From a virus, in the IMG/VR virus record IMGVR_UViG_3300012205_000005, positions 1 through 48,328 of that record: DNA of 48,328 nucleotides. One strand, written 5' to 3'. The notes below the pieces were generated by a model that saw only the letters and a list, made by a program, of their open reading frames with translations, did not search any database and was not told where the DNA came from. Positions 39,605-46,326 of this stretch are shown in pieces; within the stretch, counting starts at the first letter, position 1, and each line of letters starts with the position of its first letter. The position numbers were made by a program, and so were the translations under genes.

Positions 39605-40105
39605 ATGGCAACCACACGGGAATACTCCCACCATACAATTGTCGCGTATAGATCTAGGTTGAAGATCTTACTCGCGGCGTTGGAAGCTGGGTTAGTTCCA
39701 GAGGATGACCTTAACCTTGCGGTACAGGAGGTGAAATCTCTCCAGGAGAAACTCGGACCCAACACGGAACCAGCGAATAAGCAAGGGAGACCGAGGAAGT
39801 ACATTAAGTTAACCATGGCTGAAGTAGAAGCACTCAAAGCTGGAAAGGAGATAGATAAATTGGCACCAGCATATTGGTCAAAGGAAGCAATTGAGATGAG
39901 GAAGAAGGTCAAGGATATGCAGTTGACGAAAGGAGAGGAAATCCTAACAGATATGCAAAAGATCGTGGATCAAGAGAACGCGTTGAAGGAGGCAGCAGAG
40001 CAAGATAAGTTGGTACAACAAGCGAATGAACAGTTAGGAGGTGGCAATGAAGGATCAAAGCAGGCAACCGACGCAGTTGAGCCGTCTGCAACAGATACTA
40101 AGTGA
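39605..40105 (+). CDS. Hypothetical protein with AT-hook-like motif
   Basis: 166 aa, helical and charged. Residues about 59-66 (KQGRPRKY) match an AT-hook core, a minor-groove binder of AT-rich DNA. Flanking helices (DLNLAVQEVKSLQEKL; IEMRKKVKDMQL) could form coiled coils. AAAGGTG precedes the ATG. The AT-rich tract lies about 100 bases upstream, so autoregulation or origin binding is an attractive but untested idea. It overlaps the next gene by 59 nt. Confidence 0.6.
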   Translation: MATTREYSHHTIVAYRSRLKILLAALEAGLVPEDDLNLAVQEVKSLQEKLGPNTEPANKQGRPRKYIKLTMAEVEALKAGKEIDKLAPAYWSKEAIEMRKKVKDMQLTKGEEILTDMQKIVDQENALKEAAEQDKLVQQANEQLGGGNEGSKQATDAVEPSATDTK

Positions 40106-40349
40106 TGGCAACTGGCCGGATGAAGACGACGAAGTATTTCAATGGTTAACATGGACGTTTAACTTCCTAAGCACTAGGAAGTTATACCATAAGAAAGCTG
40201 CGATGAAAACGGCCATCCTACAACGAATGGCGAAGACGTTGTTGTCGAAGGACGAACTGGAACAAATCGATCGGGAGGCCGAGGAGCGTCTTGGCAACCT
40301 GGAGGATGAACAACCTACCGAGGTAAATGAACGTGAAATGGCAGATTGA
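40047..40349 (+). CDS. Hypothetical early protein
   Basis: 100 aa from ATG 40047 (AGGAGG at 40036-40041). Polar N-terminus, then SDGNWPDEDDEVFQWLTWTFNF and an amphipathic helix with charged end (LSKDELEQIDREAEERLG). No family recognised. It overlaps both neighbours, in keeping with the packed early cluster. Confidence 0.55.
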   Translation: MKDQSRQPTQLSRLQQILSDGNWPDEDDEVFQWLTWTFNFLSTRKLYHKKAAMKTAILQRMAKTLLSKDELEQIDREAEERLGNLEDEQPTEVNEREMAD

Positions 40350-40557
40350 GTTCCTACTGCTTGCAGCGTCAATTACTTGCTTCCTTGGCTTGTTTCGTAT
40401 GCTCCTCGCTATGTACGCGTGGAATTGGTACACCGAACGAGCGAATGAAATCACCCGGATTGAGCCCTGGGATTGTGACAGGTTCCATGAAATTCAAGGT
40501 CGGCATAGACCTTGGAGTATTAAAATCAACGATTGGTTGGAGGAGCATCATGTCTAA
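40327..40557 (+). CDS. Small membrane protein
   Basis: 76 aa. A clear transmembrane stretch at about residues 6-32 (QIEFLLLAASITCFLGLF) is followed by a polar, Trp-rich cytoplasmic part. Start ATG 40327 follows GAGGTAA. An early phage membrane protein might serve superinfection exclusion. Family not recognised. Confidence 0.55.
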   Translation: MNVKWQIEFLLLAASITCFLGLFRMLLAMYAWNWYTERANEITRIEPWDCDRFHEIQGRHRPWSIKINDWLEEHHV

Positions 40558-40687
40558 GTCGAAGGTAGGTAAGTGTAAACGAGTGGGCGATCACTTAACC
40601 ACCCAACTTTGGTTTATCAAACGACGTGCACGTAATCGAGTCAGAGATAAAATGGCGAAACTTTCAAGGAGGATCAACCGAACATGA
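40550..40687 (+). CDS. Very small basic protein
   Basis: 45 aa (MSKSKVGKCKRVGDHL), strongly basic (IKRRARNRVRDKMAKLSRR), with GGAGGAG just before ATG 40550. It overlaps the upstream gene by 8 nt and the next by 4 nt. It probably binds nucleic acid. Confidence 0.5.
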   Translation: MSKSKVGKCKRVGDHLTTQLWFIKRRARNRVRDKMAKLSRRINRT

Positions 40688-40875
40688 TCATCACCCTCAA
40701 ACACGATAAATCCACAAAGCAATTCGAGAAGTACACATCCAACGATCACGGTACAATATGTTCATTTTACATCCCAAAGGAGGCCTTCCATGGACAACGG
40801 GTACCTGCAAGCTTATCTATCGAAATTCGAACCGATCAAGCAGTTACCGAAGGGCCCAACGTTAACCGAGGATGA
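40684..40875 (+). CDS. Small hypothetical protein
   Basis: 63 aa (MIITLKHDKSTKQFEKY). ATGA overlap with the previous gene, and AGGAGG about 11 nt before the ATG. Beta-rich start, then SFYIPKEAFHG. The last third overlaps the next gene. No family recognised. Confidence 0.45.
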   Translation: MIITLKHDKSTKQFEKYTSNDHGTICSFYIPKEAFHGQRVPASLSIEIRTDQAVTEGPNVNRG

Positions 40876-41170
40876 GGCGATTAGGTGGTTGGTTGATGAA
40901 GCATTCAGGGCGGGGAAGATGATGATAAGGACACATCACAAAGAGGATATAATTCGTTTCATCATCCTCGCTCAAGTCCTCGACGGGCATGGCTATACCA
41001 TGACTTGGGCGAAAGGACGAGGGGTAGTAGGCGCTACCAGAAAAATTGGCGTAGTTACCGGGTCTGGTCCCATTACAACCATGACCGTATCTATCTTAGG
41101 CGCGAGTAAGGAGGTAACGCATTATGCCGACAGGGGTACAAATGGACGCGTTAACACATTTGTTAGCTGA
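40790..41170 (+). CDS. Hypothetical protein
   Basis: 126 aa from ATG 40790 (AAAGGAGG upstream). The first half is helical (EDEAIRWLVDEAFRAGKMMIR); the second half (GVVGATRKIGVVTGSGPITTMTVSILG) is beta/loop-like. No family recognised. It overlaps the neighbours at both ends. Confidence 0.5.
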   Translation: MDNGYLQAYLSKFEPIKQLPKGPTLTEDEAIRWLVDEAFRAGKMMIRTHHKEDIIRFIILAQVLDGHGYTMTWAKGRGVVGATRKIGVVTGSGPITTMTVSILGASKEVTHYADRGTNGRVNTFVS

Positions 41171-41345
41171 GGTTGAGGCGAGGGAAGAGTTGGTACGGGA
41201 TGAAGAAGACATGTATCATAAAATCGTTCATGTAGCGATCGTCGACCTCATCAAACGGGTAACCCTACATCTTAAACAATTACAACTGGAGGTGGTGAGT
41301 CTTGAGCAACAATTATCTGATCTCCGTACAGGGACGCGGGGCTAG
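41124..41345 (+). CDS. Small coiled-coil protein
   Basis: 73 aa, nearly all helix: LLAEVEAREELVRDEEDMYHK and LIKRVTLHLKQLQLEVVSLEQQL show a leucine heptad pattern. GGAGGTAA lies about 8 nt before ATG 41124. It probably oligomerises. It overlaps the following gene by 44 nt. Confidence 0.55.
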   Translation: MPTGVQMDALTHLLAEVEAREELVRDEEDMYHKIVHVAIVDLIKRVTLHLKQLQLEVVSLEQQLSDLRTGTRG

Positions 41346-41733
41346 CTATGCGTTTATGTTAACGTGTGACGAGGGTGAAGTAACCTCCCGTTGCCAAAAC
41401 GCGTTAAAGTCCGGCTTTGAATGCTACATCTACAAAATCGAACCTTCACCCCTCGGTCAACCAGGGTTCATCCCAACTGGAGCAACCTGCCTACGCCGAG
41501 TTTGGCATTTATACAACGCTCATGAGGAGTTCAAACAAGAGGTTGTTGACATTATCAACCGACTCGATTGCCATAGTATTGAGTCGTCCAAGGAATACCT
41601 GCAAATCATGATTAACACGTTTAAGGAGGAGTTAAATGGACTTAACTCCAGAGGATCTCCACTTTCTGAAGAAGTACGAGGAGAAACAACGCAAGAAAGC
41701 AGTTCACATCAAGAACTGGCAGCAGAGAAATAG
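41302..41733 (+). CDS. Hypothetical protein, 3' end shared with endonuclease gene
   Basis: 143 aa from TTG 41302 (GGAGGTGG upstream). The N-terminal part (YAFMLTCDEGEVTSRCQNAL) reads as a compact alpha/beta fold, like a phage small domain, and the middle as helix (HEEFKQEVVDIINRL). The last 33 residues overlap the endonuclease VII gene and are Ser/Glu-rich. That tail may have been created when the endonuclease gene entered. Confidence 0.5.
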   Translation: MSNNYLISVQGRGASYAFMLTCDEGEVTSRCQNALKSGFECYIYKIEPSPLGQPGFIPTGATCLRRVWHLYNAHEEFKQEVVDIINRLDCHSIESSKEYLQIMINTFKEELNGLNSRGSPLSEEVRGETTQESSSHQELAAEK

Positions 41734-42052
41734 AGAACGTTACCTATCCTCCGTAAAGGCTTGGCGGTTACACAATCCAGATCGAGTCAGAAACTCGAAC
41801 ATGATACGTAACTATGGGATAACTCTTGAAGAGTTTAATAAACTTCTCCAGGACCAACAAGGTCTATGTGCTATCTGCAATGCACAAATGGAGAAACCTT
41901 GTATAGATCATAGTCACAGGACTAACACAGTTAGAGGTCTTCTCTGTCACGCTTGTAATGTTAAACTGGCTGCTGTCGATGACCCTGTCTGGCTCCATGC
42001 AGCCATTATTTACGTTGAACGGGCAAAACAGAACCTCCCACTGGGGACTTGA
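41636..42052 (+). CDS. Endonuclease VII-like His-Me finger nuclease
   Basis: 138 aa. The C-terminal domain has the T4 gp49-type signature: LCAICNAQ, then CIDHSHRTNTVRGLLCHACN, giving four zinc cysteines and the catalytic His in DHSH. The basic N-terminus (KNWQQRNRERYLSSVKAW) helps DNA binding. AAGGAGGAG precedes ATG 41636. These enzymes cleave branched DNA, and the family also spreads as homing-type genes. A large overlap with the upstream gene suggests insertion. Confidence 0.85.
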   Translation: MDLTPEDLHFLKKYEEKQRKKAVHIKNWQQRNRERYLSSVKAWRLHNPDRVRNSNMIRNYGITLEEFNKLLQDQQGLCAICNAQMEKPCIDHSHRTNTVRGLLCHACNVKLAAVDDPVWLHAAIIYVERAKQNLPLGT

Positions 42053-42077
42053 TTTTGTTTTCGAGATATTATATAAT
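42038..42077 (+). promoter_or_regulatory. Rightward promoter P3 with CCACTGG box
   Basis: CCACTGG (42038-42044), four bases, TTGATT (42049-42054), 17 bases, TATAAT (42072-42077). The box lies in the last codons of the endonuclease gene and the -10 just behind it. The box-to-35 distance is one base longer than in the others. Confidence 0.78.
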
Positions 42078-42135
42078 GCAAATCGAATCGAGCGACATGC
42101 TCGAAATCCTAACTGATGAAAGGATACACAACGCA

Positions 42136-42462
42136 ATGGCAGATGAACAGGTACCATCAATCGATATGGCTGCTATTAACGCCGAGATCGCGAAGCTACC
42201 CCAGAGTGAACTCATCGAGCAGTTGACCAAGGTCCGGGTTCGCCAAAAGGTCCAGCAAAAGAAACAGCAAGGAAAGGGAAGCCAGAAGGCCTACCAACTC
42301 AAGCAGCGCGCGAAGTTCAACGCGATGAAGGAAGCTGCGTTGGCGACCAAGGCGACCGTTCCTGGGTTCACCAACCTCTGGGAGCAAATCAACGCTCAGG
42401 CTGAAACAGCGGCTGAGAGCCAAGTGGAAGTTGAAACCGCCGCCGCGGGTACAGAGGAATAA
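42136..42462 (+). CDS. Hypothetical basic/Gln-rich protein
   Basis: 108 aa from ATG 42136 (AAAGGA upstream). ATGs at 42076 and 42097 overlap or closely follow the P3 -10 box and have no ribosome site. Helical N-terminus (MAAINAEIAKLPQSELIEQL) is followed by KQQGKGSQKAYQLKQRAKF, a basic possible nucleic-acid-binding helix, and an acidic Ala/Glu tail. Function unknown; its own promoter and following hairpin make it a single-gene unit. Confidence 0.6.
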   Translation: MADEQVPSIDMAAINAEIAKLPQSELIEQLTKVRVRQKVQQKKQQGKGSQKAYQLKQRAKFNAMKEAALATKATVPGFTNLWEQINAQAETAAESQVEVETAAAGTEE

Positions 42463-42498
42463 CACCACCCAAGTTGGCCACGTCACCTCCAACCGACG

Positions 42499-42526
42499 GT
42501 CGGGGACGCTAACACAGGTCCCCGAC
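42499..42526 (+). terminator. Perfect 9-bp hairpin between gene and promoter P4
   Basis: GTCGGGGAC (42499-42507) pairs fully with GTCCCCGAC (42518-42526) across a 10-base loop, 36 bases after the preceding stop and 12 bases before the P4 box. GC-rich stem without a U tract: a pause, Rho-linked or RNA-stability element is as likely as an intrinsic terminator. Confidence 0.55.
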
Positions 42527-42538
42527 AGGCCTAACGTA

Positions 42539-42577
42539 CCACTGGCCCTTGCTTTGTTAAGAAATCTGTAGTATAAT
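42539..42577 (+). promoter_or_regulatory. Rightward promoter P4 with CCACTGG box
   Basis: CCACTGG (42539-42545), three bases, TTGCTT (42549-42554), 17 bases, TATAAT (42572-42577). It drives the recombination/queC unit starting at 42630, and perhaps everything on to 10.3 kb over the junction, since I found no convincing later promoter. Confidence 0.8.
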
Positions 42578-42629
42578 GTCGTTGTAATCAGTTCCATCTC
42601 GGTCGACAACCTTAACAGGAGGAAGTCAA

Positions 42630-42830
42630 TTGACCATTACGTTGAAAGCTTATTGTGGGTGTAAACAATCACTTAAGTCCAACGAAGTCATCCCACCATC
42701 TGAAGTAATTAGGTGGGCAGAACAACACGCTGCTCTCTATAACCATTCCCTTATCTTCCAGGGTGAAATTCGGGTGGCCAACCCCAGAAAGGTGACAGTG
42801 CAACAACGTGACTCAGTTACCAGAAATTGA
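42630..42830 (+). CDS. Small hypothetical protein
   Basis: 66 aa from TTG 42630 (AGGAGG 6-7 nt upstream). MTITLKAYCGCKQSLKSNEV holds a CGC pair; the middle is a short helix (SEVIRWAEQHAAL). It overlaps the next gene by 23 nt. No family recognised. Confidence 0.55.
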   Translation: MTITLKAYCGCKQSLKSNEVIPPSEVIRWAEQHAALYNHSLIFQGEIRVANPRKVTVQQRDSVTRN

Positions 42831-43599
42831 GGTTAACGCCAACCCGGGACGAAACGGATCGGTGACCTTATCGTTTATAAGGACTGACATCCCGTTTACC
42901 CAGGTTGCCAAGTGCGATTTTGACACATTCATTGAGTCCGTTGAAACTTACTTTATCTGGGTACAGACCAAATTTAGTGTCAACCCTTACTATGACCGAA
43001 AGCAACTCAGACAAGCATGGAAGTTAGCGAATATACCTCCTCTAGCAGTCCCTGAAGTCACAATCGAACACCTTGACGTGTGGAAAAACGTTGAAGTCGA
43101 CCTAACCGAAGCTCTCACCGGATGGAAATGTTGGTCGGTTGGGGTTAACCAGCTCGTGTCCCAAAGTGATACAATTTGGTACCCTGACAAACCACAGGAA
43201 GCTGTGTGTACTAACAAAAGTACCAACCACACCGCTCCCAGTCCCGGATGTATGTGTGGCATTCACGGAGCCACCGATCGAGAAACCGCTAAAGGATACG
43301 GTGAAATCCTCGGTGAAGTCTACGGTTGGGGTCGTTACTGCCGACATGAACACGGATGGAGGGCACAGTTTGCTTACCCGAAAGCGTTCTTGCTCAACGC
43401 TGATCAGGTCACTTACATTGAATGGCTGAGAGACTACCACGTTCCAATCTTCATCTTGCAACCGACTTTGATCTACAACCCAGAGGAGGATGGATATGAA
43501 TACCGGACAACAGAAGCGTATTGGAATATCGGAACCGGTAAGGACACCATTACCGGTGAAGAAGGAGGTACCAGTCAGGAAGGAGACTACGAAGGCTGA
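42808..43599 (+). CDS. Conserved-looking Cys/Trp protein of unknown function
   Basis: 263 aa from GTG 42808. The second half carries a striking block: VCTNKSTNHTAPSPGCMCGIHG, then LGEVYGWGRYCRHEHGWRAQFAYP. The pattern C-x-HxAPxxxCxCGIxx followed by G-x-V-x-GWG-x-H-GWRA occurs, to my knowledge, in proteins of actinobacteria and their phages with no assigned function, and looks like a metal-binding fold. The N-terminal third (FIWVQTKFSV, WKLANIPPLAV) is unrelated. It precedes the exonuclease gene. Confidence 0.6.
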   Translation: MTQLPEIEVNANPGRNGSVTLSFIRTDIPFTQVAKCDFDTFIESVETYFIWVQTKFSVNPYYDRKQLRQAWKLANIPPLAVPEVTIEHLDVWKNVEVDLTEALTGWKCWSVGVNQLVSQSDTIWYPDKPQEAVCTNKSTNHTAPSPGCMCGIHGATDRETAKGYGEILGEVYGWGRYCRHEHGWRAQFAYPKAFLLNADQVTYIEWLRDYHVPIFILQPTLIYNPEEDGYEYRTTEAYWNIGTGKDTITGEEGGTSQEGDYEG

Positions 43600-43617
43600 A
43601 CCAGTGAGGGTTAACAA

Positions 43618-44607
43618 GTGATAATTAACATCTCACGCTCACAGTTTTTCCAACAATGTCGTCGTAAGCAATGGTTTTACGACCAGGGGCTCGTCCAACT
43701 CGGGGTTGCTGAACCATTGATAACAGGAAGTGCTTACCACGCTGGGGCCGCGGTATTGACCGCTAAGAAAGATCGGGAAGGTGCGATTAAAGCAGCGGAG
43801 GGTCATTACCGAACCGAACTCGCCAAGGTCAAACTCATCCTTCCTGAAGAACAAGTTCTCCACGAACGTAACATTGAACTTGTCAAACGGATGTTGAACG
43901 CCCAAGCCGACCAGTATGTTAAAGACACATGGACGGTGTTGAAACCTGAGGTGGAGTTTTTAGTGCCGTTACCGAATACTCAACATCACTGTTGGTTCAT
44001 CCATAAATTCTTGTTCGAAGCTGGTGAAATTCCGAACAACCTTGACATATGTATGAATCCCAAGTGCATTCAACCCCACTTCCTCAAAGGTAAAACCGAT
44101 GCGGTCCTATCCTGGAATTCCATGATCTGGATCATGGAACGTAAGACCAGCGGCATGAAACAAAACATATTTTGGGATCAATGGTATTTGTCACATCAGC
44201 TGACAGCCTACGTCTACGGGGTTCGTAAATCCACCAACCTCCCCGTCAATGGAGTCATCCTTGAAAAAATGCCCAAGCCTGCCAAGAATCAAGATCCGTT
44301 CAGTTTCAATTATAGTCCGGAACGCGAACCTTACCTACGTTCAGAGAGCGACCTCCAACAATTCGAGGCTGAAATCAGCAATATCGCGAGCGATTACGAG
44401 CGAGCTGCCGTGGTTGGCAAGGGAGCTTTCTACAGGAACCCCCAATCCTGCATCGATTACAATCGCCGTTGCGATTACTGGGATTGTTGTAAAAGGGGAG
44501 GGGAACCCAATCCGGGGGAATTCAGGCAACGGGATAAAGACTACGTAGAGAAGGCGTATTACACCCTTCTCGGACTCTCAATTCCGGAGACAGCAAATGT
44601 TCAATGA
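43618..44607 (+). CDS. PD-(D/E)XK exonuclease, Cas4/RecB-like
   Basis: 329 aa. N-terminal SRSQFFQQCRRKQWFYDQGL resembles the first Cys helix of Cas4/AddB-type nucleases; GSAYHAGAAVL follows. The core GKTDAVLSWNSMIWIMERKTSG supplies the D and ExK residues, and QLTAYVYGV the motif IV Gln/Tyr. Late cysteines (CIDYNRRCDYWDCC) could close a 4Fe-4S cluster with the first one. GTG start at 43618. Such exonucleases pair with Sak4-type recombinases and SSB proteins, both found downstream. Its 3' end overlaps a LAGLIDADG gene by 11 nt. Confidence 0.78.
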   Translation: MIINISRSQFFQQCRRKQWFYDQGLVQLGVAEPLITGSAYHAGAAVLTAKKDREGAIKAAEGHYRTELAKVKLILPEEQVLHERNIELVKRMLNAQADQYVKDTWTVLKPEVEFLVPLPNTQHHCWFIHKFLFEAGEIPNNLDICMNPKCIQPHFLKGKTDAVLSWNSMIWIMERKTSGMKQNIFWDQWYLSHQLTAYVYGVRKSTNLPVNGVILEKMPKPAKNQDPFSFNYSPEREPYLRSESDLQQFEAEISNIASDYERAAVVGKGAFYRNPQSCIDYNRRCDYWDCCKRGGEPNPGEFRQRDKDYVEKAYYTLLGLSIPETANVQ

Positions 44608-45058
44608 CGCTTATTTAGCAGGTTTGCTGGAAGGTGAAGGAGCAGTTACCTTAGTCTTTGGACCTGGTTGTTACATAGGTCGAATAAGAGTATCTATTGC
44701 ACAAAGCCATCTTCCCTTCATTCAAGAGCTTCAGGCTGATATCGGTGGCGCGATCGCACATAGCGGACCACAAAAGTCGATCTGCTGGAAAGTTTGGTTA
44801 GAAAAAGCAGATGAAGTTCAGAGATTCCTATCCCGTGTAGTCCCTCACCTAAAGATGCGTAACGAAGAAGTAGCTATCGCGATTGCGATATGTACATTAG
44901 TAAAGGCTCCAGGTGAACACTACACAGAACAGGAAAAACTCGTAAGAATCATCTTACAAGACAGATTTACCGCTGCGCAAGAGAAACGGAAGAAGGTCGC
45001 AAGACCTGGAATGGAGGTCCCATCCTTACCTGCAGAGAATGTGGCGGTCAAGCAGTAG
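44597..45058 (+). CDS. LAGLIDADG homing endonuclease
   Basis: 153 aa. YLAGLLEGEGAV near the N-terminus is the LAGLIDADG helix; FLSRVVPHLKMRNEEVAIAIAI is the matching second segment. ATG 44597 overlaps the exonuclease stop by 11 nt. A zinc-ribbon frame without a start codon begins inside its 3' end, suggesting that this gene displaced the head of that one. Free-standing. Confidence 0.86.
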   Translation: MFNDAYLAGLLEGEGAVTLVFGPGCYIGRIRVSIAQSHLPFIQELQADIGGAIAHSGPQKSICWKVWLEKADEVQRFLSRVVPHLKMRNEEVAIAIAICTLVKAPGEHYTEQEKLVRIILQDRFTAAQEKRKKVARPGMEVPSLPAENVAVKQ

Positions 45059-45228
45059 TTGATCAAGGTCAACGCGCAATCGTCAGCTATCGAGATTTAT
45101 GGTACGCTGTCAAGTGCAGTGGGTGTGGGCGTCACCTCGGTCTCCTAGCCAACGTTGAATCACCCCAATTATACGATCCAGATCAACAGGAGAGGTATCG
45201 GGTATGTCCCAAACTGCAATCGCACTAA
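45001..45228 (+). pseudogene. Headless zinc-ribbon reading frame
   Basis: An open frame (from 44917 in fact) without ATG, GTG or TTG reads WNGGPILTCRECGGQAVVD, then WYAVKCSGCGRHLGLLANV and ends at TAA 45226-45228. The two CxxC pairs make a plausible zinc ribbon. Its front lies in the LAGLIDADG gene, so it is probably the remainder of a gene beheaded by that insertion; ATT 44965 is a remote alternative start. It overlaps the queC start by 25 nt. Confidence 0.5.
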
Positions 45229-45899
45229 TGTCAGGAGGTTTAGACAGCACAACCGCAATCGCTGTCGCCCAACATGAACACGACATCTCGGTTAAAGCTG
45301 GTATTACTATTCTCTACGGACAAAAACACCATCGCGAAGTTCGAGCAGCTGAAGAAGTTGCAGACTTCTACGGGTTCACCCACTACGTTATCGATCTCAC
45401 AAGTCTTGGATGTATTATCCGAAGGTCATCCGCCTTACTTAACCCGGATGAACCTCTTCCGCACGACCGAGCGCTCAGTGAAATGACAGCTCGAGTTCCA
45501 CGCAGTTACGTACCCGGTCGCAACACAATCATGCTCGCACTTGCTCAATCCATCGCGGAGACTTATGACCTTGAAACAATCGTTACCGGATTCAACGCAG
45601 TCGATTTTTCGGGTTACCCTGATACTAGGCCGATCTTTGTCGATGCCTGGAACCATCTTGCACGTTACAGTACTAAACGGGGATACCAGGATAACAAACC
45701 TATTCTCTGCCTCGCTCCCATTATCAACTCGTCTAAGGCTTCTGTGGTGGCTATTGGCCGGGAATTTAAAGTACCCTTTCACCTTACGTGGTCGTGTTAT
45801 GAAGGGGGACCCAACGCTTGCGGACGATGTGATTCTTGCAGGATAAGGTTGGACGCGTTTAAGGAGAACAACATGGAGGATCCCATCGAATATGCTTGA
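45204..45899 (+). CDS. queC: QueC, 7-cyano-7-deazaguanine (preQ0) synthase
   Basis: 231 aa, the family length. ATP-dependent conversion of 7-carboxy-7-deazaguanine plus ammonia to preQ0. The PP-loop SGGLDSTTA is at residue 10. VPGRNTIMLALAQS, GFNAVDFSGYPDTRP and a C-terminal zinc site (CYEGGPNACGRCDSC, four cysteines) are all intact. ACAGGAGAGG lies upstream of ATG 45204. It stands 4.3 kb (over the junction) before queD, separated by recombination genes and LAGLIDADG genes, yet on the same strand and probably in the same unit. Confidence 0.95.
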   Translation: MSQTAIALMSGGLDSTTAIAVAQHEHDISVKAGITILYGQKHHREVRAAEEVADFYGFTHYVIDLTSLGCIIRRSSALLNPDEPLPHDRALSEMTARVPRSYVPGRNTIMLALAQSIAETYDLETIVTGFNAVDFSGYPDTRPIFVDAWNHLARYSTKRGYQDNKPILCLAPIINSSKASVVAIGREFKVPFHLTWSCYEGGPNACGRCDSCRIRLDAFKENNMEDPIEYA

Positions 45900-46326
45900 T
45901 CCTAAATATATTGCCGGATTATTCGATGGCGAAGGTTGTATTGGGCAAAACTTTACCAACACTGGTTTTAGAGTTTTGCAAGTCAGCATTTCCAACAACT
46001 ACAAACCTGTTCTTGACGATCTCAAACTTCAGTTCGGAGGAGGTGTATATCCGTTGAATAAGTGTTTCCAGTGGCGAATAGGTGCTGCTGACGACATCTT
46101 CGTGTTCTTAACTGCTGTCAGTCCACATCTGTTCATCAAGAAGGCAGAAGCTGCAGTTGCTCTCGCAATTTCTCAAACGGTAGGTTCGGGTGGTAGACTT
46201 ACCGACCAAACAATTCTGCTGAGAGAACGCTTATTCGATATGCTAACGGAAGCTGGTGATAGGCGCAAATCTTTCCGCGAGGAGGTGAATGAACATGTCG
46301 CCGAAGTACAACACGATAGTGATTGA
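45892..46326 (+). CDS. LAGLIDADG homing endonuclease, upstream of permuted Sak4
   Basis: 144 aa. YIAGLFDGEGCIG is the LAGLIDADG helix and FLTAVSPHLFIKKAEAAVALAI the second segment. ATG 45892 overlaps the queC stop by 8 nt. Its 3' end contains GGAGGTG, the ribosome site of the following Sak4 fragment (ATG 46295). It is a divergent relative of the truncated copy at 47056: both share the KP-L and GGG-Y core and a DDIF/DEIF segment. Confidence 0.87.
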   Translation: MLDPKYIAGLFDGEGCIGQNFTNTGFRVLQVSISNNYKPVLDDLKLQFGGGVYPLNKCFQWRIGAADDIFVFLTAVSPHLFIKKAEAAVALAISQTVGSGGRLTDQTILLRERLFDMLTEAGDRRKSFREEVNEHVAEVQHDSD

